Counted from the stretch's first letter, positions 17,439 to 25,956 are shown. The stretch: DNA of 35,716 nt from Actinomadura roseirufa (GCF_900659635.1 NZ_CAACVB010000062.1:1-35716); one strand, 5' to 3'. Program-made: numbers and translations. The notes: generated by a model from the letters alone, not told the origin.

Positions 17439-17697
17439 CCCCGTGTGGTCGTGGGGACCGCCACCAGCGTCGCGTTACTCAGCGGTACACTTCAGTCACC
17501 CAGGGGTGAGAGGGCGGGACGGAAAGGGCATAACGGAACGTGCCCAATCGGTTTCGCGAAGTTGAGCAAAGGCCGTACTCTCCCACTCATCACGACCCAA
17601 GCCAAATGTTCGGACGTTTCGCCCGGGACGAGTCCCCCGCCGGCACGCGCGTCCACCGCCGGGGGACGGCCCGCCCCCCGAACCCCCCGAGGATGTG
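17439..17697 (+). promoter_or_regulatory. Upstream region of the GGDEF-EAL gene with a palindrome
   Basis: This 259-base gap holds TACACT (17486-17491), a possible -10, and directly after it TCACCC-AG-GGGTGA (17496-17509), a perfect 14-base palindrome. Its left part fits the BldD box TNACNCWGNGTNA, but the right arm is displaced by one base. No leader ORF or clear c-di-GMP riboswitch was seen. Confidence 0.35.
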
Positions 17698-19818
17698 ATG
17701 AAGGACCCGAACAACACGCGGAACACGGCGCCACGCCGCGGCTCCCCGTTGTGGATCTACTTCGTCGTCGTCATCCTGCTCGGCATCGCCGCGAGCGGCA
17801 CCGCGTTCCTCGGGCTGAGCGGCGCCGACCTGGACGCGCTGGCCGGTACCCCCGTCTTCTGGATCCTCGGCTGCTTCATCGTCTTCGGCGAGCTGCGGCC
17901 GATCATCACGCCGGGGTCCACCGAGAACAACGGCGCCACGACCTCCACCACGTTCGCGTTCGCGGCGCTGCTGTACGCGGGACTGCCGCTCGCCGCCGCC
18001 CTCCAGGTCATCGCCGTGATCACCTGCGGGATCCTGCGCGGGCGCACCCCGCACCGCATCGCCTTCAACGCCGCCCAGTACTCGCTCAGCCTGGCCGCCG
18101 CGCAGCTCGTCCTGGCGCTGGCGGGCGACCTGGCGACCCCGACCCGGCTGTGGGTGCCCGACGGCGGCGACCTGCCCGTGATCGCGCTCGCCGGCACCGT
18201 CTACTTCATCTGCAACGACACCCTCGTCGCCTCCGCCGTGGCCCTGCACGAGCGCGTCTCGCTGATCAAGGCCCTGCGCTGGGACCTCGGCTACCAGGTC
18301 CTGGTCCATCTCGCCCTGCTCGGCCTCGCGCCGCTGATGGTCGTCGCCATGGACCGCTCCGCGGTGTTCGTGCCGCTCATCGTGCTGCCGTTCATCGCCG
18401 TGTACCTGAACGCCTCGGTGTCGGTCCGCCGCGAGCACCAGGCGCTGCACGACGGGCTGACCGGGCTGCCCAACCGCAAGCTGCTGATCGTCCGCACCGA
18501 GGAGGCGCTCGCGGAGGCGCGCGGCACCGAGCGGCGGAGCGAGGGCGGCCGGCGCGCCCCCCGGTTCCGCCGGGGCCGCGGGGCGCGGGCCGGCGAGCCG
18601 GCGAACCGGCGCGCCGGGCTCTTCCTGCTCGACCTCGACCGGTTCAAGGAGGTCAACGACACCCTCGGGCACCCCACCGGCGACCGGCTGCTGCAGCTCG
18701 TCGCGCACCGGCTGACGCACAGCGTCCGCCCCGGCGACCTCGTCGCCCGCCTCGGCGGCGACGAGTTCGCGGTGCTGCTGCCGACCGTCCGGGACGAGGC
18801 CGCCGCCCGCGAGGTCGCGGCCCGGCTGCGCGCCGCGCTCAGCGAGCCCGTCCGGCTGGACGGGATGTCGTTCGACCTGGAGGCCAGCGTCGGCATCGCG
18901 CTGTTCCCCGACCACGCGCCCGACTTCGAGCTGCTGCTGCAGCGCTCGGACGTCGCGATGTACAACGCCAAGGAGGCCCGCACCGGCGTCGAGGTCTACT
19001 CGCCCGGCAAGGACCGCAACTCCCCGGCACGGCTCAGCATGCTCGGCGACCTGCGCCGCGCCATCGACCGCTCCGAGCTGGAGCTGTTCTACCAGCCGAA
19101 GATCTCGCTGCACGACGGCCAGGTCGTCGGGATGGAGGCGCTGCTGCGCTGGCGCCACCCCGACCAGGGGTTGCTGGAGCCGGAGGCGTTCCTGTCGATC
19201 GCCGAGCAGACCTACCTGATGCGCTCGATCACCCACTACGTGGTCGCCGCGGCGCTCGCGCAGACCGCCGCCTGGTGGCGCGAGGACCTCGCCGTCCAGG
19301 TCGCGGTGAACGCCTCCGGCCGCGACCTGCTCGACACCGGGCTGACCGAGACGATCGAGGAGGGCCTGCTCGCCCGCGGGCTGCCCGCGGCGGCGCTCCA
19401 GCTGGAGATCACCGAGCGGATCCTGATGAACGAGCCGGCCTACGCCTCCGACACCGTCGCCAAGCTCGCCGAGCTGGGCATCCCGCTCAGCCTGGACGAC
19501 TTCGGTACCGGCTACTCCTCGCTGGTGCGGCTCAAGCGGCTGCCGGTCGAGGAGATCAAGATCGATGCCTCGTTCGTCGGCCGGCTCGCCGAGTCCACCG
19601 ACGACGCGGTGATCGTCCGCTCGATCGTCGACCTCGTCCGCACCCTGGGGCTGCGCTCGGTCGCCGAGGGCGTGGAGGACCCGCAGACCGCCCGGCTGCT
19701 CCGGGAAATGGGCTGCGACGCCGCGCAGGGGTGGCACTTCGGCCGTCCGATGGACGCCGCCACCGCGACCGACTGGCTGCGCCGCAGGATGGAGCGCGCG
19801 CCGGAACCCGCCGCCTGA
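17698..19818 (+). CDS. rmdB: Membrane GGDEF-EAL protein (cyclic-di-GMP turnover, RmdB-like)
   Basis: A protein of 706 aa. About eight transmembrane segments fill residues 18-240. GGDEF: HDGLTGLPNRK, DLDRFKEVNDTLGHPTGDRL and an intact GGDEF at 353-357; the product-inhibition site RPGD lies exactly five residues before it. EAL: Glu480-Ala-Leu, VNASGRDL, LEITERI, DDFGTGYSS, EIKIDASF, VAEGVED and AQGWHF, so the phosphodiesterase residues are all present. It should both make and break cyclic di-GMP, with net activity unknown. Position between ligA and gatC matches S. coelicolor rmdB (SCO5495), reported as a phosphodiesterase affecting development. The start is the ATG 17698 with GAGGA upstream; GTG 17695 is an alternative. 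The symbol is tentative. Confidence 0.88.
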   Translation: MKDPNNTRNTAPRRGSPLWIYFVVVILLGIAASGTAFLGLSGADLDALAGTPVFWILGCFIVFGELRPIITPGSTENNGATTSTTFAFAALLYAGLPLAAALQVIAVITCGILRGRTPHRIAFNAAQYSLSLAAAQLVLALAGDLATPTRLWVPDGGDLPVIALAGTVYFICNDTLVASAVALHERVSLIKALRWDLGYQVLVHLALLGLAPLMVVAMDRSAVFVPLIVLPFIAVYLNASVSVRREHQALHDGLTGLPNRKLLIVRTEEALAEARGTERRSEGGRRAPRFRRGRGARAGEPANRRAGLFLLDLDRFKEVNDTLGHPTGDRLLQLVAHRLTHSVRPGDLVARLGGDEFAVLLPTVRDEAAAREVAARLRAALSEPVRLDGMSFDLEASVGIALFPDHAPDFELLLQRSDVAMYNAKEARTGVEVYSPGKDRNSPARLSMLGDLRRAIDRSELELFYQPKISLHDGQVVGMEALLRWRHPDQGLLEPEAFLSIAEQTYLMRSITHYVVAAALAQTAAWWREDLAVQVAVNASGRDLLDTGLTETIEEGLLARGLPAAALQLEITERILMNEPAYASDTVAKLAELGIPLSLDDFGTGYSSLVRLKRLPVEEIKIDASFVGRLAESTDDAVIVRSIVDLVRTLGLRSVAEGVEDPQTARLLREMGCDAAQGWHFGRPMDAATATDWLRRRMERAPEPAA

Positions 19819-19838
19819 CGGGCGCTCGACCCGCGCCG

Positions 19839-19931
19839 CCGAAGCCGGTGGTCTTCCCCGCCGCGGGCGGCGTGCCCCAGCAGCCCTACGCGCCGCAGCC
19901 GCCGCGTCCCGGGCAGCCGCACCAAGGGTGA
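19839..19931 (+). pseudogene. Possible orphan Pro/Gln-rich C-terminal tail
   Basis: In a frame different from the GGDEF-EAL gene, bases 19839-19931 encode PKPVVFPAAGG, VPQQPYAPQPP and RPGQPHQG, then a stop. This is the kind of tail seen at the end of real actinomycete membrane proteins. It has no start of its own. It could be a remnant, or the true C-terminus of the preceding protein if a frameshift has moved the stop. It may also be chance. Confidence 0.25.
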
Positions 19932-20004
19932 GGCGCCCCAGGCCACGATGCGGCGGGATGCGGCGCTGTACTGGCGGCCGGTGTGGGCGGCCGGTTGGGG
20001 TGGC

Positions 20005-20253
20005 TCAGTAGGAGCGGCGCTGGTAGCCGGGCGGGAGGTCCTCGCGGTACGGCTCGCCCGCCTGCGGCGGCCGCCGCTCGGCCACCCTCCGCGCCGAGGC
20101 GATCCGCACGATCCCGATGACGAGCCCTATCAGCCCGCCCACCATGAGGATCACGCCGACCAGCCGGATGTCGACGCCACTGAACTCGTAGTTGACCGCA
20201 TAGGCCAGGATCGCGCCGATGATGATCAGGGCGATGCTGCCGCCGATGGTCAC
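20005..20253 (-). CDS. Small membrane protein (DUF6458-like)
   Basis: An 82-aa protein starting at GTG 20253, with GAGGAG six bases upstream on the minus strand. It has two transmembrane helices: TIGGSIALIIIGAILAYAV (2-20) and VGVILMVGGLIGLVIGIVRI (about 33-52). A basic segment follows and then a Pro/Tyr-rich cytoplasmic tail. The start, MTIGxSIxLIxxGAILxxAV, matches the actinobacterial family I know as DUF6458, of unknown function. It is divergent from gatC. A nine-base-pair hairpin abuts its ribosome site. Confidence 0.8.
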   Translation of the reverse strand: MTIGGSIALIIIGAILAYAVNYEFSGVDIRLVGVILMVGGLIGLVIGIVRIASARRVAERRPPQAGEPYREDLPPGYQRRSY

Positions 20254-20265
20254 GGCGGGCTCCTC

Positions 20266-20290
20266 TCGTCGTCCCGGGGGTGGACGACGA
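20266..20290 (-). promoter_or_regulatory. Leader hairpin abutting the ribosome site
   Basis: TCGTCGTCC (20266-20274) and GGACGACGA (20282-20290) form a perfect 9-bp stem with a 7-base loop. On the minus strand its 3' arm ends exactly where the GAGGAG (20265-20260) of the small membrane protein begins. It may influence translation or mRNA stability. Confidence 0.4.
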
Positions 20291-20337
20291 ACACCTTCCC
20301 CACACCACGATCTGAAACGGCCGGGACGCGGGACCCC

Positions 20338-20343
20338 TAGGAT
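20338..20343 (+). promoter_or_regulatory. -10 element of the gatCAB operon
   Basis: TAGGAT fits the actinomycete -10 consensus. Transcription would start near 20350, about 40 bases before the gatC ATG. The -35 region is not recognisable. Confidence 0.4.
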
Positions 20344-20391
20344 GAGGTCCTCAGACAGCGTACGAAGCCGATCCCAGAAACGGTCCCGAAC

Positions 20392-20691
20392 ATGTCCGCC
20401 ATCACCCGTGACGAGGTCGCGCATCTCGCCCGGCTGTCCCGGCTGGCGCTCGGCGACGATGAGCTCGACCATCTCGCCGCCCAGCTCGACCAGATCATCT
20501 CCGCGGTCGCGCGGGTGCAGGAGGTCGCGGCGCAGGACATCCCGCCCACCTCGCACGCGCTCCCGCTGACCAACGTCTACCGGGCCGACGAGGTCCGGCC
20601 GTCGCTCCCGCCGGACCGGGCGCTCGCCGCCGCCCCGGCCGCGCAGGACGACCGCTTCCGCGTCCCGCGGATCCTGGACGAGGAGGCGTGA
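20392..20691 (+). CDS. gatC: Asp-tRNA(Asn)/Glu-tRNA(Gln) amidotransferase, subunit C
   Basis: A 99-aa protein, the usual length. GatC is a structural subunit that wraps around and stabilises GatA in the GatCAB complex. The N-terminus, ITRDEVAHLARLSRLAL, and the LAAQLDQIISAVARVQEV helix are typical, as are the PTSHALPLTNVYRADEVRPS segment and the FRVPRIL end. It is the first gene of gatC-gatA-gatB; the next start is three bases after its stop. The ATG at 20392 is not preceded by a strong Shine-Dalgarno sequence. Confidence 0.95.
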   Translation: MSAITRDEVAHLARLSRLALGDDELDHLAAQLDQIISAVARVQEVAAQDIPPTSHALPLTNVYRADEVRPSLPPDRALAAAPAAQDDRFRVPRILDEEA

Positions 20692-20694
20692 CCC

Positions 20695-22194
20695 GTGAGT
20701 GAGCTGGTCAAGAAGGGCGCGGCGGAGCTCGGAGAGCTCATCGCCGCCGGTGAGACCTCGGCGGCGGAGGTCGCCCAGGCGCACCTGGACCGCATCGCCG
20801 CCGTCGACGGGCGGGTGAACGCCTTCCTGCACGTGGACGCCGAGACCGTCCTCGCGCAGGCGCGGAAGGTGGACGAGCGGCGCGCGGCGGGGGAGGAGCT
20901 CGGCCCGCTGGCCGGCGTCCCCATCGCCCACAAGGACGTCTTCACCACCACGGACATGCCGACCACGGCCGGATCGAAGATCCTGGAGGGCTGGCGGCCG
21001 CCGTACGATGCGACGATCACCGCCCGGCTGCGCGCGGCGGGCCTGGTGATCCTGGGCAAGACGAACATGGACGAGTTCGCGATGGGCTCGTCCACCGAGA
21101 ACAGCGCCTACGGCGTGTCCCGCAACCCGTGGGACCTCGGCCGCGTCCCCGGCGGGTCGTCCGGCGGGTCGTCGGCGGCGGTGGCGGCCTACGAGGCGCC
21201 GCTGTCGACCGGCACCGACACCGGCGGCTCCATCCGGCAGCCCGCCGCCGTCACCGGCATCGTCGGCGTGAAGCCGACCTACGGCGGCTCGTCCCGGTAC
21301 GGTGTGATCGCGTTCGCGTCGTCGCTGGACACGCCGGGGCCGTTCGCCCGGAACGTGCTGGACGCGGCGCTCCTGCACGAGGCGTTCAGCGGGCACGACC
21401 GGATGGACTCCACGTCGGTGGACGCGCCCGTCCCCCCGGTCGTGGAGGGCGCCCGCCGCGCGGACGTGCAGGGCATGCGCGTGGGCGTCGTCAAGGAGTT
21501 CGCCGGCGACGGCTACCAGCCCGGCGTCACCGCCCGCTTCGCCGAGGCGGTCGAGACGCTGGAGTCGCTCGGCGCGAAGGTCGTCGAGGTCTCCTGCCCG
21601 AACTTCGTCCACGCCCTGCCCGCGTACTACCTGATCGCGCCGTCGGAGGCGTCGTCCAACCTGGCCCGCTTCGACGCGATGCGGTACGGGCTGCGCGTCG
21701 GCGACGACGGCACCCGCAGCGCCGAGGAGGTCATGGCGCTGACCCGCGCGCAGGGCTTCGGCCCGGAGGTCAAGCGGCGCATCATGCTCGGGACCTACGC
21801 GCTGTCGTCGGGCTACTACGACGCCTACTACGGCAAGGCGCAGCAGGTCCGCACGCTGATCAAGCGCGACTTCGAGAACGCGTTCGAGCAGGTGGACGTG
21901 CTGGTCTCGCCGACCACGCCGACGACGGCGTTCCCGATCGGGGAGCGCGCGGACGACCCCATCGCGATGTACCTGGCCGACCTGTGCACGATCCCCGCCA
22001 ACCTCACCGGCAACGCCGCGATCTCGGTGCCGTGCGGGCTGGCCGACGGGCTGCCGGTCGGCCTGCAGATCATGGCGCCCGTCCTCGGCGACGACCGCGT
22101 CTACCGGGTGGGCGCCGCCGTCGAGCGCGCCCTGGAGGACCGCTGGGGCGGCCCGCTGCTGGCGCGGGCCCCGGAACTGGTGGAGGCGAAGTGA
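20695..22194 (+). CDS. gatA: Asp-tRNA(Asn)/Glu-tRNA(Gln) amidotransferase, subunit A
   Basis: A 499-aa amidase that releases ammonia from glutamine for transamidation of mischarged tRNA. The amidase-signature triad is present: Lys80 in PIAHKDVF, the cis-Ser155 in PGGSSGGSS and the nucleophile Ser179 in TDTGGSIRQPA. The C-terminal part, with VSPTTPTTAFPIGE and ISVPCGLADGLPVGLQIMAP, is also typical. The GTG start is preceded by GAGGAGG inside gatC. The stop overlaps the gatB start by four bases (GTGA), indicating coupled translation. Unlike M. tuberculosis, there is no pfkA between gatA and gatB. Confidence 0.97.
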   Translation: MSELVKKGAAELGELIAAGETSAAEVAQAHLDRIAAVDGRVNAFLHVDAETVLAQARKVDERRAAGEELGPLAGVPIAHKDVFTTTDMPTTAGSKILEGWRPPYDATITARLRAAGLVILGKTNMDEFAMGSSTENSAYGVSRNPWDLGRVPGGSSGGSSAAVAAYEAPLSTGTDTGGSIRQPAAVTGIVGVKPTYGGSSRYGVIAFASSLDTPGPFARNVLDAALLHEAFSGHDRMDSTSVDAPVPPVVEGARRADVQGMRVGVVKEFAGDGYQPGVTARFAEAVETLESLGAKVVEVSCPNFVHALPAYYLIAPSEASSNLARFDAMRYGLRVGDDGTRSAEEVMALTRAQGFGPEVKRRIMLGTYALSSGYYDAYYGKAQQVRTLIKRDFENAFEQVDVLVSPTTPTTAFPIGERADDPIAMYLADLCTIPANLTGNAAISVPCGLADGLPVGLQIMAPVLGDDRVYRVGAAVERALEDRWGGPLLARAPELVEAK

Positions 22195-23693
22195 CCACCC
22201 CGACCCTGATGGACTACGACGAGGCGCTGGCCCGGTTCGAGCCCGTCCTCGGCATCGAGACGCACATCGAGCTGGGCACCGCGTCCAAGATGTTCTGCGG
22301 CTGCCCGACGACGTTCGGCGCCGACCCGAACACGCAGGTGTGCCCGGTGTGCCTCGGCCTGCCGGGGGCGCTGCCGGTCACCAACCACGCCGCGATCGAG
22401 GGCATCATCAAGATCGGTCTCGCGCTGAACTGCGAGATCGTGGAGTGGTGCAGGTTCGCCCGGAAGAACTACTTCTATCCGGACATGCCGAAGAACTTCC
22501 AGATCTCGCAGTACGACGAGCCGCTGTGCGTCGACGGCCACCTGGAGGTCGAGGTCGAGGGCGAGACGTACCGGATCGAGATCGAGCGCGTCCACATGGA
22601 GGAGGACACCGGCAAGTCGCTGCACGTCGGCGGTGCCACCGGCCGCATCCAGGGCGCCGAGTTCTCGCTGGTCGACTACAACCGGGCGGGCATCCCGCTG
22701 GTCGAGATCGTCACCAAGCCGATCCCCGCGACCGGCGAGCGGGCCCCGCTGGTGGCCCGCGCCTATGCCACCGAGCTGCGCGAGCTGGTCCGCTCACTCG
22801 GCGTGTCGGACGTGCGCATGGAGGAGGGCTCCATGCGCTGCGACGTGAACGTCTCGCTGATGCCGCGCGGCGCGGCCGAGTGGGGCACCCGCACCGAGAC
22901 CAAGAACGTCAACTCGCTGCGCTCGGTCGAGCGCTCGGTCCGCTCGGAGATCGAGCGGCAGGCGGGCGTGCTGGCCGACGGCGGGCGCATCGTCCAGGAG
23001 ACGCGCCACTTCCACGAGGACACCGGCCGCACCACCGCCGGGCGCAGCAAGGAGGAGGCGCAGGACTACCGTTACTTCCCCGAACCCGACCTGGTGCCGA
23101 TGGCCCCGGCGCGGGAGTGGGTGGAGGAGCTGCGCGCGACCCTGCCCGAGCTGCCCGCCGCGCGGCGCCGCCGCGTCCAGGCGGAGTGGGGCCTGTCCGA
23201 CCTGGAGCTGCGCGACGTCGTCAACGCCGGCGCCGTCGACCTGATCGAGGCGACGGTCGCGCGCGGCGCGGACGCGGGCGCGGCCCGCAAGTGGTGGATG
23301 AACGAGCTGTCCCGGCGCGCCACCGCGCAGGGCGTCGAGCTGGCCGAGCTGCCGATCACGCCGGAGCAGGTCGCCCGCGTCCAGGCGATGGTCGCCGCGG
23401 GCGAGCTGAACGACAAGCTGGCCCGCCAGGTGTTCGAGGGCGTCCTCGCCGGTGAGGGCGGCCCGGACGAGGTCGTCGCGGCCCGGGGGCTGAAGGTCGT
23501 CAGCGACGAGGGCGAGCTGGCCGCGGTCATCGACGAGGTGATCGCCGGGAACGCGGCGGTCGCCGACAAGGTCCGCGCGGGGAAGGTCGCCGCCGCCGGG
23601 GCGCTCGTGGGCGCCGTCATGAAGGCCACCCGAGGCCAGGCCGACGCCGCCCGCGCCCGCGAGCTGATCCTGGAGAAGCTGGGCGCATCCTGA
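22191..23693 (+). CDS. gatB: Asp-tRNA(Asn)/Glu-tRNA(Gln) amidotransferase, subunit B
   Basis: A 500-aa protein that binds and phosphorylates mischarged Glu-tRNA(Gln) or Asp-tRNA(Asn) and completes amidation. The start is the GTG overlapping the gatA stop, giving TTPTLMDYDEAL and then the GIETHIEL motif. Zinc-site cysteines are in MFCGCP and VCPVCLGLPG. Other family motifs are FARKNYFYPDMPKNFQISQY, MEEDTGKSLH and YRYFPEPDLVP. The helical cradle and C-terminal YqeY-like tail run to LEKLGAS. The gene is last in its operon and is followed by a strong hairpin. Confidence 0.97.
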   Translation: MTTPTLMDYDEALARFEPVLGIETHIELGTASKMFCGCPTTFGADPNTQVCPVCLGLPGALPVTNHAAIEGIIKIGLALNCEIVEWCRFARKNYFYPDMPKNFQISQYDEPLCVDGHLEVEVEGETYRIEIERVHMEEDTGKSLHVGGATGRIQGAEFSLVDYNRAGIPLVEIVTKPIPATGERAPLVARAYATELRELVRSLGVSDVRMEEGSMRCDVNVSLMPRGAAEWGTRTETKNVNSLRSVERSVRSEIERQAGVLADGGRIVQETRHFHEDTGRTTAGRSKEEAQDYRYFPEPDLVPMAPAREWVEELRATLPELPAARRRRVQAEWGLSDLELRDVVNAGAVDLIEATVARGADAGAARKWWMNELSRRATAQGVELAELPITPEQVARVQAMVAAGELNDKLARQVFEGVLAGEGGPDEVVAARGLKVVSDEGELAAVIDEVIAGNAAVADKVRAGKVAAAGALVGAVMKATRGQADAARARELILEKLGAS

Positions 23694-23698
23694 CCGTA

Positions 23699-23735
23699 CG
23701 CCGCCCGGCCCCGCACACCCCGAGGCCGGGCGGCG
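23699..23735 (+). terminator. Terminator of the gatCAB operon
   Basis: CGCCGCCCGGCC (23699-23710) and GGCCGGGCGGCG (23724-23735) make a perfect 12-bp stem with a 13-base loop, five bases after the gatB stop. Confidence 0.8.
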
Positions 23736-23814
23736 CCCCGCCCTTTCCAGCACCGTCCCCCGGCCCCGAACCGTAAGCTGAACCCGCTGGTTACAGGCAC
23801 GATCTCGAGGGGCC

Positions 23815-24435
23815 ATGGCGAGGACCGCACTACCGGAGGATCACTGGTCGCTGGGTATTCGGCCCCAGCCCCAGCCCTTGACCGCGGAGGAGTACGAAGC
23901 GCTTCCCGAGGACATCTCGAGGGTGATCGAGGTCGTGGACGGCATGGTCGTCTTCTGCGCCTCGCCGACGCCTGAGCATCAGACGGCGGTGCGGCGGCTC
24001 ACCAACCTCATCGAGCGGTGGACGCGCTCGGCGACGCGCGCCGGACACGGTTGCCTCGACGTCGACAGCGTTCTCGACCTGCGGCTGCGCGACGTTCCGT
24101 TGCTGAACAGGCGGCCGGATGTTGTCCTTTACCGGTGTCTTGATCGGAGCACAGGAGAACGGCTGCGCGCGGAACACGTCCTGTTGGTCGTGGAGGTCGT
24201 CTCGCCGGGGTCCGAGACCGCGGATACCGCGGACAAGGCCAGTGAGTATGCGAAGGCCGGCATTCCGCACTACTGGGACGGCACGGGCGTGTCCACGATC
24301 GAGCGCTACAAGCTGGACCCGGCCGCGATGCTCTACAAGCACCTGGGCACCTTGATGAAGGACGAGGACGGTGGGCCGCCCGAGATCACCAATCCGATCT
24401 CGATGACCATCGAGTGGGGCGAGCTGGAGTACTGA
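23815..24435 (+). CDS. Uma2 family protein (PD-(D/E)XK nuclease fold, DUF820)
   Basis: A 206-aa protein of the Uma2/DUF820 family, which has a restriction-nuclease fold and occurs in many copies in actinomycetes. Motifs: LTAEEYEALPED (about 22-33), RVIEVVDGMVVFCASP, the active-site Asp in RRPDVVLY, Glu in LLVVEVVSPGSE, and Lys in TADKASEYAKAGIPHYW. The nuclease residues therefore appear intact, but the biological role of these proteins is not settled. GAGGGG precedes the ATG at short spacing, and TAAGCT (23774-23779) may be the -10. Its stop lies 18 bases from that of the convergent lipoprotein gene, with no terminator seen. Confidence 0.88.
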   Translation: MARTALPEDHWSLGIRPQPQPLTAEEYEALPEDISRVIEVVDGMVVFCASPTPEHQTAVRRLTNLIERWTRSATRAGHGCLDVDSVLDLRLRDVPLLNRRPDVVLYRCLDRSTGERLRAEHVLLVVEVVSPGSETADTADKASEYAKAGIPHYWDGTGVSTIERYKLDPAAMLYKHLGTLMKDEDGGPPEITNPISMTIEWGELEY

Positions 24436-24453
24436 GCCGCTCGGGCGTTCGGG

Positions 24454-25536
24454 TCAGGGGGCGGGGAGGACGATGATGCGGTCGTCGTCCGGGGCCGGGG
24501 CGCCGCGGCCGTCGCGGTTGCTAGTGGTGATCCAGAGGGAGCCGTCCGGGGCGCGGACGACCGTGCGGAGCCGGCCGTAGGCGCCGGTGAGCCTGGCGGC
24601 GGGACGGCCGAGGGCGCCGCCGGTCAGCGGGATCCGCCACAGCCGCTCGCCGCGCAGCGCCGCGGCCCAGAGGGCGTCCCCCGCGAAGGCGAGGCCGGAC
24701 GGGGACGCCTCGCCGGTCGGCCAGGTGATGAGCGGATCGGTGAGCCCCGGGCGGCGGCCGCGGCCCTCGACGAGGGGCCAACCGTAGTTGGCTCCTTTCA
24801 CAATCCGGTTGATTTCGTCGACATCGTCTTGTCCGAATTCGGTGGCGAAGAGTTGCCCCTCGTCGTCCCAGGCGAGGCCCTGGACGTTGCGGTGCCCGTA
24901 CGACCAGACCCGGTCGCCGAACGGGTTGCCGGGGGCGGGGGCGCCGGTGGGGGTGACGCGCAGGATCTTGCCCGCGAGGGACTTCCTGTCCTGGGCGAGG
25001 TCGCGGTCGCCGGTCTCGCCGGTCGTGATGTACAGCATCCCGTCGGGGCCGAAGGCCAGCCGTCCGCCGTCGTGGTTGGAGCCCTTGGGGATGCCCGTGA
25101 CGATCGGCGTGAGGGCGCCGAGACGTCCGTCGTAGCGGGCCCGGGCGACGCGGTTGCCGTCGCCCGCGGTGAAGTACAGGTAGATCAGGTGGTCGCGGGC
25201 GTGACCTGGGGAGACGGCGACGCCGAGCAGGCCGCCCTCGCCCTCGGGACGGACGCCGGGGACCGTGCCGGCGACCGTGGTGCGGCCCGCCGGGGTGACG
25301 CGCAGGAGCCGCGCGGTGGCGCGTTCGGTCACGAGGGCGTCGCCGCCGGGCAGGAACGCCAGCCCCCACGGCACCTTCAGATGGGCGACCAGGACGCGGG
25401 GCGACCCCGGCCGGGCCGGGGCGCTCCCGCCGCCGGAAGCGCCCGGCGGGGGACCGGGCGAGCGCTCCCCACCGGGCGTGGACGACGAGCAGGCCGCCGC
25501 GAGCAGGACGGCCGCGAGGACGAGCGGCGTGCGCAT
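24454..25536 (-). CDS. lppZ: LppZ-like lipoprotein with glucose/sorbosone dehydrogenase fold
   Basis: A 360-aa lipoprotein. The signal peptide ends in the lipobox LLAAAC, with lipidated Cys16, followed by a Gly/Pro-rich linker (17-45). The remainder is the six-bladed propeller of PQQ-type glucose/sorbosone dehydrogenases: VPWGLAFLPGGDALVTER, GEGGLLGVAVSP, SNHDGGRLAFGPDGMLYIT, YGHRNVQGLAWD, FGQDDVDEINRIVKGANYGW and ASPSGLAF. Whether it binds PQQ is not known. Position between gatB and ilvB matches M. tuberculosis lppZ (Rv3006). The ATG has GGAGGA upstream. About 60 bases near 24785-24845 are clearly poorer in GC than the rest of the gene. A Crp-like site lies 57 bases upstream of the start. 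Confidence 0.87.
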   Translation of the reverse strand: MRTPLVLAAVLLAAACSSSTPGGERSPGPPPGASGGGSAPARPGSPRVLVAHLKVPWGLAFLPGGDALVTERATARLLRVTPAGRTTVAGTVPGVRPEGEGGLLGVAVSPGHARDHLIYLYFTAGDGNRVARARYDGRLGALTPIVTGIPKGSNHDGGRLAFGPDGMLYITTGETGDRDLAQDRKSLAGKILRVTPTGAPAPGNPFGDRVWSYGHRNVQGLAWDDEGQLFATEFGQDDVDEINRIVKGANYGWPLVEGRGRRPGLTDPLITWPTGEASPSGLAFAGDALWAAALRGERLWRIPLTGGALGRPAARLTGAYGRLRTVVRAPDGSLWITTSNRDGRGAPAPDDDRIIVLPAP

Positions 25537-25592
25537 GAGGTCTCCTCCCGGATCCAGGATGACAGGAGACGGACGTCACAGGCCCGGCGGAC

Positions 25593-25606
25593 GTGAAAAC
25601 GGTCAC
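25593..25606. promoter_or_regulatory. Candidate Crp-family binding site
   Basis: GTGAAAACGGTCAC fits the actinobacterial Crp pattern GTG-N6-GNCAC exactly, with CGTGA/TCACG arms (25592-25607). It lies 57 bases upstream of the lppZ-like start and about 350 bases upstream of the PAS-GGDEF-EAL start. The rest of this 420-base gap (25537-25956) shows one possible plus-strand -10, TACATT (25726-25731), and no convincing gene. Confidence 0.4.
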
Positions 25607-25956
25607 GCAGCGTGATGCAGGTCAGGGGCGTCGAGGGGGTTTCGGACGTTCCTGGCGGCGGGGTGACACGGCCGTTCGTCGCCGGGAGGACGCCCAGCCT
25701 CAATCGCTCCGTGACCTACGGAACGTACATTGAGCGACACGGTGATCCCGCACTGCAGCAACGTCGCTGATCTCCGGCCGGCGCAGGGGATGCGCCCGCC
25801 GTCGCCTCGCGCCGACCCTGCGCGGGGCACGTTTCATGACCTTCCGGACGTTACCCGAGCGGCCGGCGAGGTCGGCGGATCCATGTCTCCCCCGGCGCGA
25901 CGTCGCGTCCGTGGAGGACCGAGCGCTCCCGGCGGGGCGGGAAGGGACACGGCGCG

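Noticed and set aside
17439..17697. A cyclic-di-GMP riboswitch upstream of the RmdB-like gene
   Set aside because: A short GCAAAGGC motif was noticed, but the conserved GEMM core and tetraloop-receptor pattern could not be found by eye.
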